This document shows positions 32,639 to 43,474 of a stretch of DNA of 64,000 nt, piece after piece (within the stretch, counting starts at the first letter, position 1; every line of letters starts with the position of its first letter). The notes beneath the pieces were generated by a model. That model was not told the origin of the DNA. It made no database searches and was given only the letters and a program-made list of their open reading frames with translations. A program made the position numbers and the translations under genes. Origin of the DNA: Sipunculus nudus. Taxonomy: Eukaryota; Annelida; Sipuncula; Golfingiida; Sipunculidae. The DNA lies in the NCBI GenBank assembly GCA_026874595.1, contig CM049311.1:49911676-49975675 (forward strand). Direction: 5' to 3'.

Positions 32639-32999
32639 TTGGAGTTTCAACACCTTTGCCAATAAATACTTTAAAAATAATTTTTTTTAATATAAAAGTA
32701 ACTGCAAAAGAAAAAATATCTGAAAACAACACTTGATTCAGAATTCACAATTCTATATTGCACCTTTATTTATCCATGATTTTGCTTATATATTATCAAA
32801 TTATAACTACTTATGCGTTTAATTGTATTTAAATTAAATGATTTAAATGGAAATCAATTTCTTCAAAATGCTACATAACCACAACATGGCATCTTCTGAG
32901 TTACTTAAGAAATGTTTTGTACATTGGAGTGGAAACAGCTACTCAGTTCAGGAAATACAGTTCGAACAATAACAATTATTGCAATACACTTGATTTCAT

Positions 33000-33012
33000 G
33001 GGGGGGGGGGGG
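33000..33012. repeat. 13-base G tract
   Basis: Homopolymer G run in AT-rich spacer. Confidence 0.9.
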
Positions 33013-34300
33013 TGATGACATGAGAATAACTGTACACTTGTGACAGCAGGGGTGCTTGGCAAGATTGCATCACTAATACGGTTACCCAGGCAGGGCTGTA
33101 GTGACCACAAGTTGGCAGCCTGGAGATGCAAATGAATATAATAGAGCCTCTGATAATACTTCAATAACTAGCCTAAATTTTTCAACTTTTATACTCAAAT
33201 TTCTAAATTAAACAGATTATTTACTTATGTGTACCTGCTGTGAAAATTAAATCAAATGTACTTACAGAGACATGCCACAAAGTTGGACAAAACTTAAGGT
33301 ACTGATTTTATATTAATGCTAATACTTAAAAAATACAAATTTCAGATAGTTTTCGGGTATACAATTGAATCTTGACTAAAAAATGTATATACCTGAAAAA
33401 AAGTCTCTAGCTTCAATACCTTTCAAGTTAAATATATCTTTCTTGATTTTTTTTACAAAGTTCATTCTATTTGGTCCCATAACTTTTATAAATAAAGTAA
33501 TACTGACATAATTTCTGACATGTAAATATAACTATATATGGGAACATTTTTGGTAAATATGAAGAAAACAGATGTGAGTTTTTGATATTAGGCAGTCCTG
33601 AAGTGTGACATCTCTGTCACAGTATGCCAGTTTTTTTTTATTTGTAGGTCTAACTTTTTCAAATCGTGCCAGTCTAATGGATGGACTGACAGACGACAGA
33701 CAATAGACCACAGCTATAGCTCAGATGACTTAAACTCAGCTGAGCAAAAAATCTGATCAGCTCCTTGACCCATGGGTCACTTGTTTCAATTGTTATTTAT
33801 TTTATGCTTCATCTAATAGATCATGAGCATGCCAAATAAATACTGAATAAATGTGCCGTTTCTCAGTTTGTTAGCATCTCAGATAAATTTTAACAGATTG
33901 AATATATCCATGAACATTTTTTTATGAAAAAGAAAAAATTACGTAGAGTGACAAATCCCTAATGGTCCAATGAAGGAACTTCTTTTCTGAATCTCAGCTT
34001 ATTTTTGGGTCATGTGACATTGGTTGGGATAATCAGTGTTATTTATAATCATATTGTTAATATTATCACTATACAGTTTCTCCGAAATCGATCAAGAGGT
34101 TGTGTTAGTATTACAGAAACGAACCAAAATAACATGAGTGTTATATTCCTCACTGACAACTCAGAGGATTATATAGCCACTTTAAAGTTTATTTAGACGA
34201 AAATGAATGGTTATTAACCTTGGTTAAGTGGAAATAAAGATCTGTAGTCAAGTTAAAGCTGAGGTAAAATTTAAGAGAACTTTGTTCATTGCCCACATTT
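33013..34300. other. AT-rich spacer with one dispersed repeat end
   Basis: Nothing coding was recognised. The dispersed repeat GCTATAGCTCAGATGACTT with TCAGCTGAGC lies at 33690-33755. Confidence 0.45.
33690..33755 (+). repeat. Dispersed repeat end with CTATAGCTCAGATGA core
   Basis: Reads GACAGACGACAGACAATAGA, then AGCTATAGCTCAGATGACTT, then CAGCTGAGCAAAAA. The same order occurs at 40200-40278. This looks like the 3' end of a SINE or LINE family shared by several copies here. Confidence 0.7.
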
Positions 34301-34326
34301 GTATATGAAGAATAACTGGTACTTAC

Positions 34327-34498
34327 ATCATGTCTACAATCTTTCAAATGTGCACTTGCCCTGTTACCATGGCACATCTTGTTGCAATGATGGCACCTCA
34401 TCCGCATCGCTCCCATCATCAGTGGTGGCTACTTCTTGGGCAGTTGGCACATTCTCGAGGTGATCTTTCAGGGTTTTCCTGTACTGTTGTCCAGTTAA
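34327..34498 (-). CDS. Candidate exon with C2HC-like motif and consensus splice sites
   Basis: On the minus strand the segment follows CTGTTGCTACAG (acceptor-like) and ends at a perfect GTAAGT donor (34326-34321). One frame starts with ATG near 34419 and runs MMGAMRMRCHHCNKMCHGNR then ASAHLKDCRHD up to the donor without a stop. C-x2-C followed twelve residues later by H-x3-C is the C2HC zinc-finger layout. In this reading it would be a first coding exon of a gene running toward lower coordinates, where the peptidase-like fragments lie. A second frame (LTGQQYRKTLKDHLENVPTA, ending in a stop) is also protein-like, so the reading is not settled. Confidence 0.4.
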
Positions 34499-34580
34499 CT
34501 GTAGCAACAGCTGTCACCATTGTACAATAAATAAGAAAATCCCTGGACATGCACACAGACATTTGTGTGATAAACCTTAC

Positions 34581-34802
34581 TTGAAAGTATTTCACCATGA
34601 TGTCCCACTCTCTGCCAAAATGTCTATGTCACAAGGGTTTCCTACTTTATAGGAATAGGTCTTTTTCAGCTGTGTGTATGATAATTGGAATATTTATAAA
34701 TCTTCTCGGCTGGAAGGACATAAGTAAAATCTTTTTCTTCGGCTCTTGATTTGTAAAGCAGACCCGGCTTCTTTGCGCAGGATGTGTCCCAACTGACACT
34801 TC
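34581..34802 (-). pseudogene. Possible exon, frames mixed
   Basis: It is preceded by AAATACAG (acceptor-like) and followed by CAA then GTAAGG (donor-like). One frame reads SVSWDTSCAKKPGLLYKSRA and EEKDFTYVLPAEKIYKYSNY before a stop near 34666; a second frame reads FGREWDIMVKYFQ up to the donor. No single frame is open throughout, so it is either not an exon or part of a decayed gene. Confidence 0.3.
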
Positions 34803-34843
34803 CTGTATTTGACCATCTCGCTAAACGGTGAATTGGACAATGC

Positions 34844-35157
34844 CTACAATATGTTCAAATGGGAGCAACTTGTTATATGGCTTAATTGTCTCTTAGCTGT
34901 GCTACTTAGTGATCTGCCACAGTTGTCTTTCAGCTTTTCAACAGGGACACTGATTTTAATATCCATGTCTATTATCCCTCTGGAAGTGATTGCAACTACC
35001 TTCGCGGGTTCCAGCTGCTCTGACTTGAGTTTGACAACAGCGACATCCAATTGTAAATTGTCTATCTGATATACACTTCCATATTTAAAGTGTACGCCTT
35101 TTTCATTCATGATGTTAAACCATTCAATGGTTGTAGGGTCATCTTTCTTTGCTCCTC
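34844..35157 (-). CDS. Exon of an unknown spliced gene (C-terminal)
   Basis: The exon begins after the acceptor GCTATTTTTCAG (35169-35158) and is open to a stop at 34844, about 104 residues. It includes DDPTTIEWFNIMNEKGVHFK, IDNLQLDVAVVKLKSEQLEP and IDMDIKISVPVEKLKDNCGR, which looks like genuine protein. The phase of the acceptor needs one base from the preceding exon, which is what the exon at 35880-35942 supplies. The intron between them (722 bases) contains the AC/TA/AG microsatellite at 35221-35314. The family is not recognised. It may be a small host gene or an expressed transposon gene. Confidence 0.5.
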
Positions 35158-35220
35158 CTGAAAAATAGCAAAACAGTGGAAGTAATTTTTAAACAATTTG
35201 CAATATAACACTTTATACAA

Positions 35221-35299
<79 letters not shown>

Positions 35300-35314
35300 G
35301 AGAGAGAGAGAGAG
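35221..35314. repeat. Compound (AC)n(TA)n(AG)n microsatellite
   Basis: AC run, TA run with one TT slip, then AG run, in an inferred intron. Confidence 0.95.
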
Positions 35315-35879
35315 AAAATAAAAATATTAGGGATATGTGATATTATGGAAATCAAAGTGTCAAGAACCACTGAACAAAAATGGCTGCCTTCTTATGTTGT
35401 ACATGCCATCTATCTCTCTCTGTGCCCAACCGCAATCCAAACGTCTTTAATTGCTTAGTTTATTAATGATGCAAGGCCTAAAAAATACATGAACTGTTAA
35501 AGGATTCTTTGAGTTAATAAGTCCTCTATGGAGTACTTTACTGATGCTCAGTGTAAATAAACTGATCTGCATTTACCTTTTTTGGTGGCATTATATTTAA
35601 CATGATAATAAACACACACTTGAATATACATGTGAAACTAAATTTTAAAAATTCAATTTTAAAAATTCAATTTGAAGACTATATCATCAGAAAATCAAGT
35701 AAACCGGTGGGGTTTAAAAAAAAAAATAAAAAAAAAAATAAGAAACCATCATTCTCCCTTTCAATTTAATCAGAAATAAGTGTTTTATCATATTTTTGGA
35801 AACATTGACAGAAAGAATGTTTGACATCTAGAAAAGATCTTATTTAAAATGCAATAATCTATCTCACTTCCAAAATTAC

Positions 35880-35942
35880 CTTGCACTTTTTCATGTTCTT
35901 GAGACTCTGGGCAAAACTGGCTGTTTCCTTTGGCTGCAGCTG
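35880..35942 (-). CDS. 63-base internal exon of the same unknown gene
   Basis: The minus strand shows TTGTTTTCAG before 35942 and GTAATT after 35880. In the frame that joins correctly to the exon at 35157 it reads AAAKGNSQFCPESQEHEKVQ, then a split Gly codon. A NAGNAG acceptor (CAGCAG) would allow a one-residue variant. The alternative frame (QLQPKETASFAQSLKNMKKC) is also open but reaches a stop 17 codons into the next exon. Confidence 0.5.
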
Positions 35943-36273
35943 CTGAAAACAATTCACAAAGTTACGAGTTGTAGGTAAAATATTCTAGAGTAACTGGCAT
36001 TTACATTTATACTTTTAATATGCTTGAACCTTTAATTTCTCCTTTGCACATATTTGGTTTTCTTGGATGGTTAAATGTGAATTATTAAGTCCAAATTAAG
36101 CTGTTATGTAATTACGATTCCCTTAGGGGCATACTGCATCTTTAGCTTTTAAAATAATCTCCAGTTACATCTTTAAGATAACATATCTGCATGTGAAAAA
36201 GAACCTAAATAAATTTTGTCTGCGGTATTTTATTATTACTAGAATGGATAAATAAATATTTTGAAAAAGATAC

Positions 36274-36356
36274 CAGTCCACCAACCACTCTGATTAGAAG
36301 TACAGGTAGTCTTTTTTTACGTATCAGCTTGGTATCACTGGTGCTGGCAGTGTTGT
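36274..36356 (-). CDS. Possible upstream exon, 83 bases, phase not resolved
   Basis: Preceded by ATAATTTTAG and followed by GTATCT. Only one frame is open: NTASTSDTKLIRKKRLPVLL then IRVVGGL. With the GTATCT donor the phase does not fit the next exon; an earlier, weaker GTGGAC donor would fit. Low certainty. Confidence 0.25.
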
Positions 36357-36451
36357 CTAAAATTATAACCACATGAAGAATATCGAGATGCCGGCATTAG
36401 TTTTGCACACATACATGGCAAGTTAAAAAGTCTATAATTGCATATCTAAAA

Positions 36452-36454
36452 CAT

Positions 36455-36504
<50 letters not shown>
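36452..36504. repeat. Compound (AC)n(TA)n microsatellite
   Basis: AC run followed by a TA run, the same order as at 35221. Confidence 0.95.
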
Positions 36505-36506
<2 letters not shown>

Positions 36507-36881
36507 AAACACTCCAGTCTCTGACACAGTACAATTGTCCTGTCTGTTCATAGTTTATTCTATCATCTACACAGTGGAATTCCCTTTAGATTCTCAAAAT
36601 ATATTACTTTATATTTCTTATTGTTTAATGAATATGCCTTTTAATGTACCAGTTACGTCATTTTCATTCGTTTAGTTCATACTTTTTATTTCTTTATTAC
36701 TATATTTATAATATTTTAAAATGACTGTTCTTGTATCTTCAAATAACTATTTTTCATTGAATTTATCAGGTTTTATATATATGTATTTTAATTTTCTGAG
36801 ACATGTGCAGTGTTTTATTTTTGCCATTCAGATCAAGAATTTACTCATAAAAGGTGATATCACTGGATGAATATTACTCCT

Positions 36882-37070
36882 CTATACAATCTGCATTGCA
36901 TCCACTTTTTGGCCATCTTCAAGTGTAATTCTCTTCTTGAAACGGTCAGTTACCGCAACTTTAACCATTTTGCCACAGACATTCAGAGTGTCCCCACTGG
37001 ACGTATTTCTTAGTGTTTTACTTGATTCGTGATCTCTTTTTCTGTTTGGCCTCCTTTGTGGAAGATCCCC
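36882..37070 (-). CDS. Possible exon, basic protein segment
   Basis: After GATGTTTCAAG (acceptor-like) the minus-strand frame reads DLPQRRPNRKRDHESSKTLR, NTSSGDTLNVCGKMVKVAVT and DRFKKRITLEDGQKVDAMQI, ending in a stop at 36882. Rich in basic residues with a possible nuclear-localisation stretch. A donor-like GTGAGT lies at 37114-37109 upstream, but joining the two breaks the frame. Unknown product; may be part of the gene at 34.8-36.4 kb. Confidence 0.35.
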   Translation of the reverse strand, partial: GDLPQRRPNRKRDHESSKTLRNTSSGDTLNVCGKMVKVAVTDRFKKRITLEDGQKVDAMQIV

Positions 37071-37199
37071 TTGAAACATCAAATATATAGCATATATTGT
37101 AGTCCCCCACTCACCCACAGTAAACACCCATGATATGTAAAGTGGTGAAGGCAACCGAACATCTGGTGGGTATGAATGATTTCAAAAGGGACCAATGGT

Positions 37200-37900
37200 T
37201 CACTACGTGCAGTCTGCATTTGTCTGTGTTCGTACTGGTTGTTAAAACTTCATTCATGTATATTAGCATTTGAAAAGCTAAGAGAAATAATCCAAATATT
37301 TGGTCGTGGTCATGCAAAATATAAGCTGCAGCTTGACTTTGGTTTATCAATCTCAAATTAGTCATAAAACTAGCACAATTTTTTTTAATCTATCCACATA
37401 CACACAACATGCAAACGTAAAAGGATAAGTCTGGTAATTGCTATGCATGATGAGCTTGGCCAGAGTATCTATGGATCCTTGCTTTCATGTTTAAACTGCT
37501 GTAGCTTCTGCAAATATTCACCTGGTTGGCAGTTCATCCTTAAAAAATTACCTTGCGAGTTTCATTGAGCACATATTTTCAGGAAAATCATTAAGATTGT
37601 CATATCAGCTGAGCTAAAAACAAGGGACCAACAGGCTCTGTCGAAATTGATTATGAGAATATTTGTATAAAAACCTAGCATATGGAAGTGAAGCAATTTT
37701 TTATCACTATTTGAGAAATGTGCATAATACACACATTTGTAGTTGCCTATGTACTTTTATGAACTACATGAAAGATACAGAGCCTCTCATGATCAAACAT
37801 TTTTGTAAGTATCAGTATCTCATCTGAGTGACTGTAATATGAAGAGTCCTTACTTCAGTGGTGACCTTTGACCTCGTGACCCGAAAATCAATAGAATCCT
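37200..37900. other. Spacer with one dispersed-repeat fragment
   Basis: TCAGCTGAGCTAAAAA occurs at about 37606, the end motif of the dispersed family seen at 33690 and 40200. No other feature is recognised. Confidence 0.4.
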
Positions 37901-37918
37901 TGCGTTAGAGGCGGGCCA

Positions 37919-38005
37919 TCTATATATTAATAGCGTAAGGCGATTTTTGTAATTTTCCGTATCTCCCCCTTTACAACCGTACGGATTGTATCGGTGGAGA
38001 TACAT
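37919..38005 (+). mobile_element. Helitron-like 5' end, partner 3' end uncertain
   Basis: TCTATATATTAATAGCGTAA follows an A at 37918 and continues GGCG, CCGTATCTCC and ACCGTACGGAT. It matches the 5' part of the mini-Helitron at 39263 over about 70 bases. No hairpin plus CTRR end is seen before 39390, so either the 3' end at 39390 serves both (an element of about 1.47 kb) or this copy is truncated. Confidence 0.55.
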
Positions 38006-38360
38006 ATGCTCCAGGTTTGTCCAAAGAGATTCCATCCACTTTTATTTGCATTATTTGCGTATTACGTGCATAATTAATAATTTTAATATTTGCTCCCCCG
38101 CGGGCGCCTCTTTTCTTTGTCTTCGGGCCCGGTAACACAATGGCTATAGAGTGTGTGATGGCGGGACAGTTTTACTCCGGGGGCTCTATCGGGGGTTTTC
38201 TTACATTTTCCCATGACCGGCCCGAAACAATCCACATCGGCGATCCCTTCTCAAAAGGGGGATCTCGATAAGAATTGTTTTGCAGGAGCCCTCTTCGTGA
38301 CCTCATATGCTTAAGTGCACATCTACCGGGTCGCAGGAAATCGTTTTGGACAGACCAACA

Positions 38361-38644
38361 AAAAGGTATGGTTCTCAGGCACTATATTTCACAAACCTGT
38401 CAGGCCGGGCGATATTTTACCTTTGTTTTGTATGTTTCAATAAAAATTTCACATGACCAGGGAAAAGCAAGAAAATAACAGATTTGTCTTGCTAAACACG
38501 CAAAAGCACTACATAAAGCAAATCTGATCAAAATTGTATTTTATTATCTTCTTGAAAGATGAAAATCAAAATTAAACTTTTTGATTGGGGGGGGGGGGGG
38601 GGGGTTATAATTAACGCGGGCGCTGCCTGAGAACCATACCTTTT
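38361..38644. repeat. 21-base perfect inverted repeat with G tract in the loop
   Basis: AAAAGGTATGGTTCTCAGGC followed by A (38361-38381) is mirrored exactly at 38624-38644. The loop of about 242 bases contains the 18-base G run at 38587-38604. Confidence 0.85.
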
Positions 38645-39262
38645 ATTTTGATTTGGTCTTATACAGTCGCACTTGGTCACACGAAGACCAGGGCCTTGCG
38701 TGCGATTGACGTCCTTGAAAAATATACACCAACACATGTAGGCCTACTATGTAACAGATGTAAAGGAAATATTAACCAAATTCACGACGTGGTTGGTACA
38801 GTGTCATGTGTACATGTGTGTAATGGCACCACCAAAGTTGTAAACACATAAAATTGACATAAAATGCTTTGGAAATCGAGATTTTTACTCATCATTGCAG
38901 TAACAAATGTAAAACTCCTGCGAAATGTATATTTAATACGTTTGTACTGGTATTTGCTTCTTTTACATGCATGTGCCATCTGATTTTCAATAATATTTAT
39001 GTAATTTATGTAAGTTTTTAAAGACTTTTAATTCTTTTATTCAGTATGTATGCTTGTTGCATATAAGTCATGGCCATCATTGTTACTGTTTTCACAGATA
39101 AAACTGGTATTTTTGCATTTTCTTTTATATGTACATGTTATACTGTTGATCAGTTTCTTATGTCACATGATACCGACCACATTTTAGGCTATGGCTTCGG
39201 TTGCCCGTGTGCAACTGTATCTTCCGAAAGATAAATATCCACAACAACATAGATATAATGGA

Positions 39263-39390
39263 TCTACATATTAATAGCGTAACGCGATTTGTATGATTTT
39301 CCGTATCTCCGGATTTTTCGTGGAGTTCCGATACCACCGTACGGATTATCGTGTTCGCCTTTAACCGTGCGTAGCACGGATATTTGCTAG
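39263..39390 (+). mobile_element. 128-base mini-Helitron
   Basis: It starts TCTACATATTAATAGCG after an A and ends CTAG before a T, as Helitrons insert between A and T without target duplication. The 3' end has the required hairpin, CCGTGC-GTA-GCACGG (39365-39379), seven bases before CTAG. An internal pair, CCGTATC and GATACC, can also fold. It is far too short to encode Rep/helicase and must depend on an autonomous relative. Confidence 0.75.
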
Positions 39391-39879
39391 TATATAAATT
39401 ATGTTTGAAATCCATATGTCAATACAAACTGAATTTATCATCAGGAAACAACTTTTGACGGATACACAGAAAGACAAACGTATGGACGGACAGATAATAT
39501 GATTAATAAAGGGCATCTGCTTATTCAAGCAGGGCCATAATAAACACACAAAATTTCAGGACACAGAATCAGAATCTGATAGTATCAATATAATTTGGCA
39601 GTCTCAAAATAAAGGAAAAATTGAACAAAAATATAAAAAAAAATACAGATGGCACCACCAGTCTTCAGGTACTGAAGAAACCAATTATAACTAATAAACA
39701 CACTGGGTTTCTGGACCCTGGATGGAATCACAGCTGAAACTGACATAACTGCTGTCAATTGATGGTGTCAAATACAGAAAAAAAATGTAAAAAAAAATGA
39801 ACAGATACAGGTGGGGCCGCCAGTTCACATGAAATGACAACTAGTCAATATTCAGGGCAATCTATGCATTAATTATCAA

Positions 39880-40120
39880 GATACTGGAGGTTTTGTATCT
39901 AATTTTTAATTATTCCTGGGGGGGGGGGGGTTACTTAAAAGCCCCATAGCTCAGAGGGTATAGTTCGAAGTGACCTAATTTCAGGTTTCCTAGGTGATTT
40001 GTTATTAACCTACTTGGATATTCAGGTACATCAGGAGAATCATGACAATCAATGCTTCAGTTATACAGATGCTGGAGCTTTTGTATTAAATTTTTAATCG
40101 TTCTGGGGGGGGGGGGAGGG
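39880..40120. repeat. Two-unit direct repeat of about 187 bases with G tracts
   Basis: GATACTGGAGGTTTTGTATC (about 39880) and GATGCTGGAGCTTTTGTATT (about 40069) are each followed by AATTTTTAATNNTTC and a G run (39918-39930 and 40105-40116). The same side of each unit carries words like TTTCAGGTTTCCTAGG or TTAAAGTTTCTAGG. Confidence 0.75.
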
Positions 40121-40199
40121 TAATTACGAGACCCTTACCTATGTGGGTGTTCAATTTAAAGTTTCTAGGTCTAGCGGTTACATTTTGCGGTTTGTTAAA

Positions 40200-40278
40200 G
40201 GACGACAAGACAGACGGACAAAAGACAGATGAAGAGTGATCGCTATAGCTCAGATGACTTTCAATCAGCTGAGCTAAA
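40200..40278 (+). repeat. Dispersed repeat end with CTATAGCTCAGATGA core
   Basis: Reads GACAAGACAGACGGACAAAA, CGCTATAGCTCAGATGACTT and AATCAGCTGAGCTAAAAAG, the same order as at 33690. It directly follows the G-tract repeat, so both may belong to one element's 3' region. Confidence 0.7.
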
Positions 40279-40289
40279 AAGGAAGAAAA

Positions 40290-42170
40290 TGGAAATAAGT
40301 TGATCAAAATAAAAAAAATACATTTAAGTAAAAGGGTGGTAAAATAATCAAAATTTACCGTTTCAAATTAGAATAAACCAAATTTGATGGGAATGTTTAA
40401 ATAAACCAATCAGGTATACACTGCTCTGTGCAACAAATAAAAATTGCCACCTGAATCCATTTAATTATGGAATAAGGAAACATTGGTAATGAGCCTTTAC
40501 ATATATTGTTAACAATATAATTACCACATTTATCAAATTCTTCCCTTTTTTAATGCTTTTAACAATAATTAATTTGATACGTATTTCACAAAAATAAAAT
40601 TGGTGTACACCCTGGCATAAATAAATCCTGATGCCGTTTGAAATAAACTTAAATTTATTTTCCTTCTTGTGTATATCTTTTAATGTTGTCAGTTTTAATG
40701 ATGTACTCGGGGGTGAAAGTCACATGAATAGGGCAAGTGAGTGAAACCAAATCAGGGCAGGAGACCCAGTAGGTATACACTTGCCATGTTAATTAAAATT
40801 GATTATCTAATACTTATAAAAGGAATTCGGTTCACGTTTGTGCGCAATGTTCTCTAAAACCGCGTTGTGTACAATATTGTGCCATACATCATTTTAAAGG
40901 TTATTATCCCCGCAGTGACATAGGCGATATGAAATTAAATAATTTTTAATATACATATAATTTTGAGTGATTTTTCCGTTTTTTTACCGAGCACAGCCGA
41001 ACTGCCTTCGGCAATCACCGGAATGCGTGCATCGTGATCACTTAACCTCTAACACTAAGGACTATTGTTCATATGAATAACGCTTGCTTTCAATGAGGGA
41101 TTTAAGCCACGTGCGTGGTCAGTAAAAGAAAAAAAACACATGTTCCTCGCTTTATGAAATGGAGAGTTCAACCCAGGAGGAATAATGACACAACCTAATT
41201 CAAGGTCCCAATTTCACGAACAGGCTAGGGGTGGGATGGGGTGGTGTCTGGGGTTTCAGGCCTCAAAATTTGTCTGATACGATGAAAAAAAGATTGCGGC
41301 GGTTGAAAATGAATACGGACCCTCTGCATGGAGTCCCGTTGGGTCCACTTCTGCTACTTACGAGGTATGCATATTTCTGTTTCTTTCTTCAGGAACAGTT
41401 TCCTTGCAACGGTCATTTAATAAATCTTTCATGTGTTCCTCACATCAACTTAATATTTATACGTCCACCGATAGAATCCAGTCAAATATCATTGAAAGCC
41501 TGAATGCCCCCGCGTCTCATTCCGGTTCGCAATGTCAACACCATCACTGACCAGGTCTTTAAGGTAAACATACCGGGGTATAAATTACTTGCCACGAGGA
41601 CAGCCCCACAAAATAAATTTTAAAATATTGGAGCGACTGCAGAATCATTCACGCACTGTCTCCACCAGGTTATATGTTTATACGTACGGACGGTATGATA
41701 TTTAGGATTCATGTAATTTAAAAGTAAATGGCAAAATTAAGATACAAGCAGCTGGACATAGAAACGTGTTCCGCACACAGAAGTGTTGTGCTTCAGAGAG
41801 GTGCGTGAGTTATAAATGTTTATACATATCTTATGGAGACAGTTTCCCACTGAAAACCTATATTTTCTGTTAACTTTTAGAATAAAAAAAAAATTAGCCA
41901 ACATTTCACATCTCAGTTAATAAATCTCCCCACCCCCGGTAAAAAGCCCGGTATACCGGGTCTATTTAGCTAGTGAGTAATAATTGTAAAGATATCACTA
42001 TACATATAAAATGTAAAATTTAGAAGTGAAAATTTTTATTAAAAAATCTAAATCAATAATCGGTGACTAAAAACTAATCATACCATTCAGAAACCCCTTA
42101 AAATACAGCTGAAATTGTAATAAAAAGTAATCAGAGTAAAACTTTTTGAGATATCTCTGCACACGGAGCT
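40290..42170. other. Spacer, no recognisable feature
   Basis: No element end or coding frame was identified. It borders the 5' side of the LINE and may include its untranslated leader. Confidence 0.4.
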
Positions 42171-42179
42171 TGCTTCACA

Positions 42180-43410
42180 TTGCTAAATTTTATAAATGGT
42201 AGCCGACCAGAGACAGTTAAAGAGGTTCTAAGTGGGTACAGTCAGTGTTGCAAAAGGAGCATTGCAGTATCGTCGTCTCCATTGACTGACACAAGTCCGT
42301 CGCCAGATGTCACTCAAATCACTATTGCGTCAAATCTTAAAGATAACATTGAGATGATCAAAGAAACGCTACAGCGCATAAAGGATACATGCGACTCACG
42401 ACACACTTATTGTGAGTCGAAGAAAATTGCCCTACGGAAAGACATTGATGAAACGCAGAAATTAGTTGGTGATGTTAGACTTGACCGGGAAACTGATTGA
42501 TCAGTTCAAGGAGTCAGTCTGTGCGGATATGGAAAATATGGAGCGTGTGATGTGTAATTATAAAAATGAGCGTGATGAAATCAAACAAATCAAACACCGA
42601 ATTAAAGACACTGAAAGACTGCTTCATGAATAGACGGACACAATGTTGTCATTGTGTTGCTCCGTCACAAATCTCAGAAGGTGACACATACGCGTCTAAG
42701 GTCAGGTCAGACAATTTTAGGCGACAATCGTGGGATGATCCTAGGTCTTCCGTGAAACTAAATGTCCCAGTTGACATACCTAGAAGGCACAGTACGGGAT
42801 CCAGTGCTGGTAGCAAAAAAGACTGTCACTCTGAGTAACTTGAATCAACTACAGCGAAGTCTACTGATGACTTGGTCGATAGTACGGAGGAAAGTCCGAT
42901 CGTTTACCCGTCTACAGAATGCAGTACAAACCACGACGTACAAGAATCGTCAAGAACTTCAAGTTCATCAATGGAAGATAGGGCCAGAAGATACCAAGAT
43001 ACAAATTCTTACCAACCAGAGAGTTAATTGGTCCGCGCACCAGGAATTCTATATAGGAAATAATCCAGCAAATATAACGAAGGTTAAAGTGTTCAGTTTC
43101 CTTTTGTCACGCATAATATTTGTATCTGATATGAAAATTCTTAAAAATATTCAAAATGTCCGAGTGTTGTGGGATGCTACTTATGTGTACATTCTACCAG
43201 CGCGCACTTGATTCGTCAATAAGGCTTTTGGCCGCCGAATGTATACTAGCGCCGATGGCAACAAAACAGACATGATTATCAGGCGAAAGAACAACACTGG
43301 GGACCAGGAGAGTATGAACACAGACAGCCTTCCTGGTGGAACGGGGAAACCAGGATTTTTCGATCACGGAAACCTATATCTGACTCTTTACTGAATAATA
43401 TATAAACTTT
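42180..43410 (+). pseudogene. LINE ORF1 relic: coiled-coil part and C-terminal nucleic-acid-binding part
   Basis: The first part (42180-42640) is rich in K, E, R and D with helical character (ETLQRIKDTCDSRHT; DQFKESVCADMENMERVMCN), typical of the coiled coil of LINE ORF1 proteins, and needs one frameshift near 42490. A Ser/Asp-rich linker follows (42640-43020). The end (43040-43405) shows EFYIGNNPANITKVKV and, in a shifted frame, FWPPNVY, a stop, then RRW, which resembles the C-terminal RRM-like segment of CR1-type ORF1 proteins that ends in FWPxxVxxRxW. Stops and three or more frame changes. Confidence 0.6.
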
Positions 43411-43474
43411 AGTCATATAACTTAAGATATTAATTTGCTTCTTTGAAGTGTAAGATATCGTGATCTAGTTAATA

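Noticed and set aside
35107-35458. ORFs with Ile-Tyr repeats (also 7516-7737, 14490-14711, 31149-31442, 61316-61507)
   Set aside because: These are translations of (TA)n microsatellites.
37066-37238. 45-base intron joining frames at 37115 and 37068
   Set aside because: The GTGAGT donor leaves two bases and the acceptor needs one, so the join breaks the frame; the intron would also be implausibly short.
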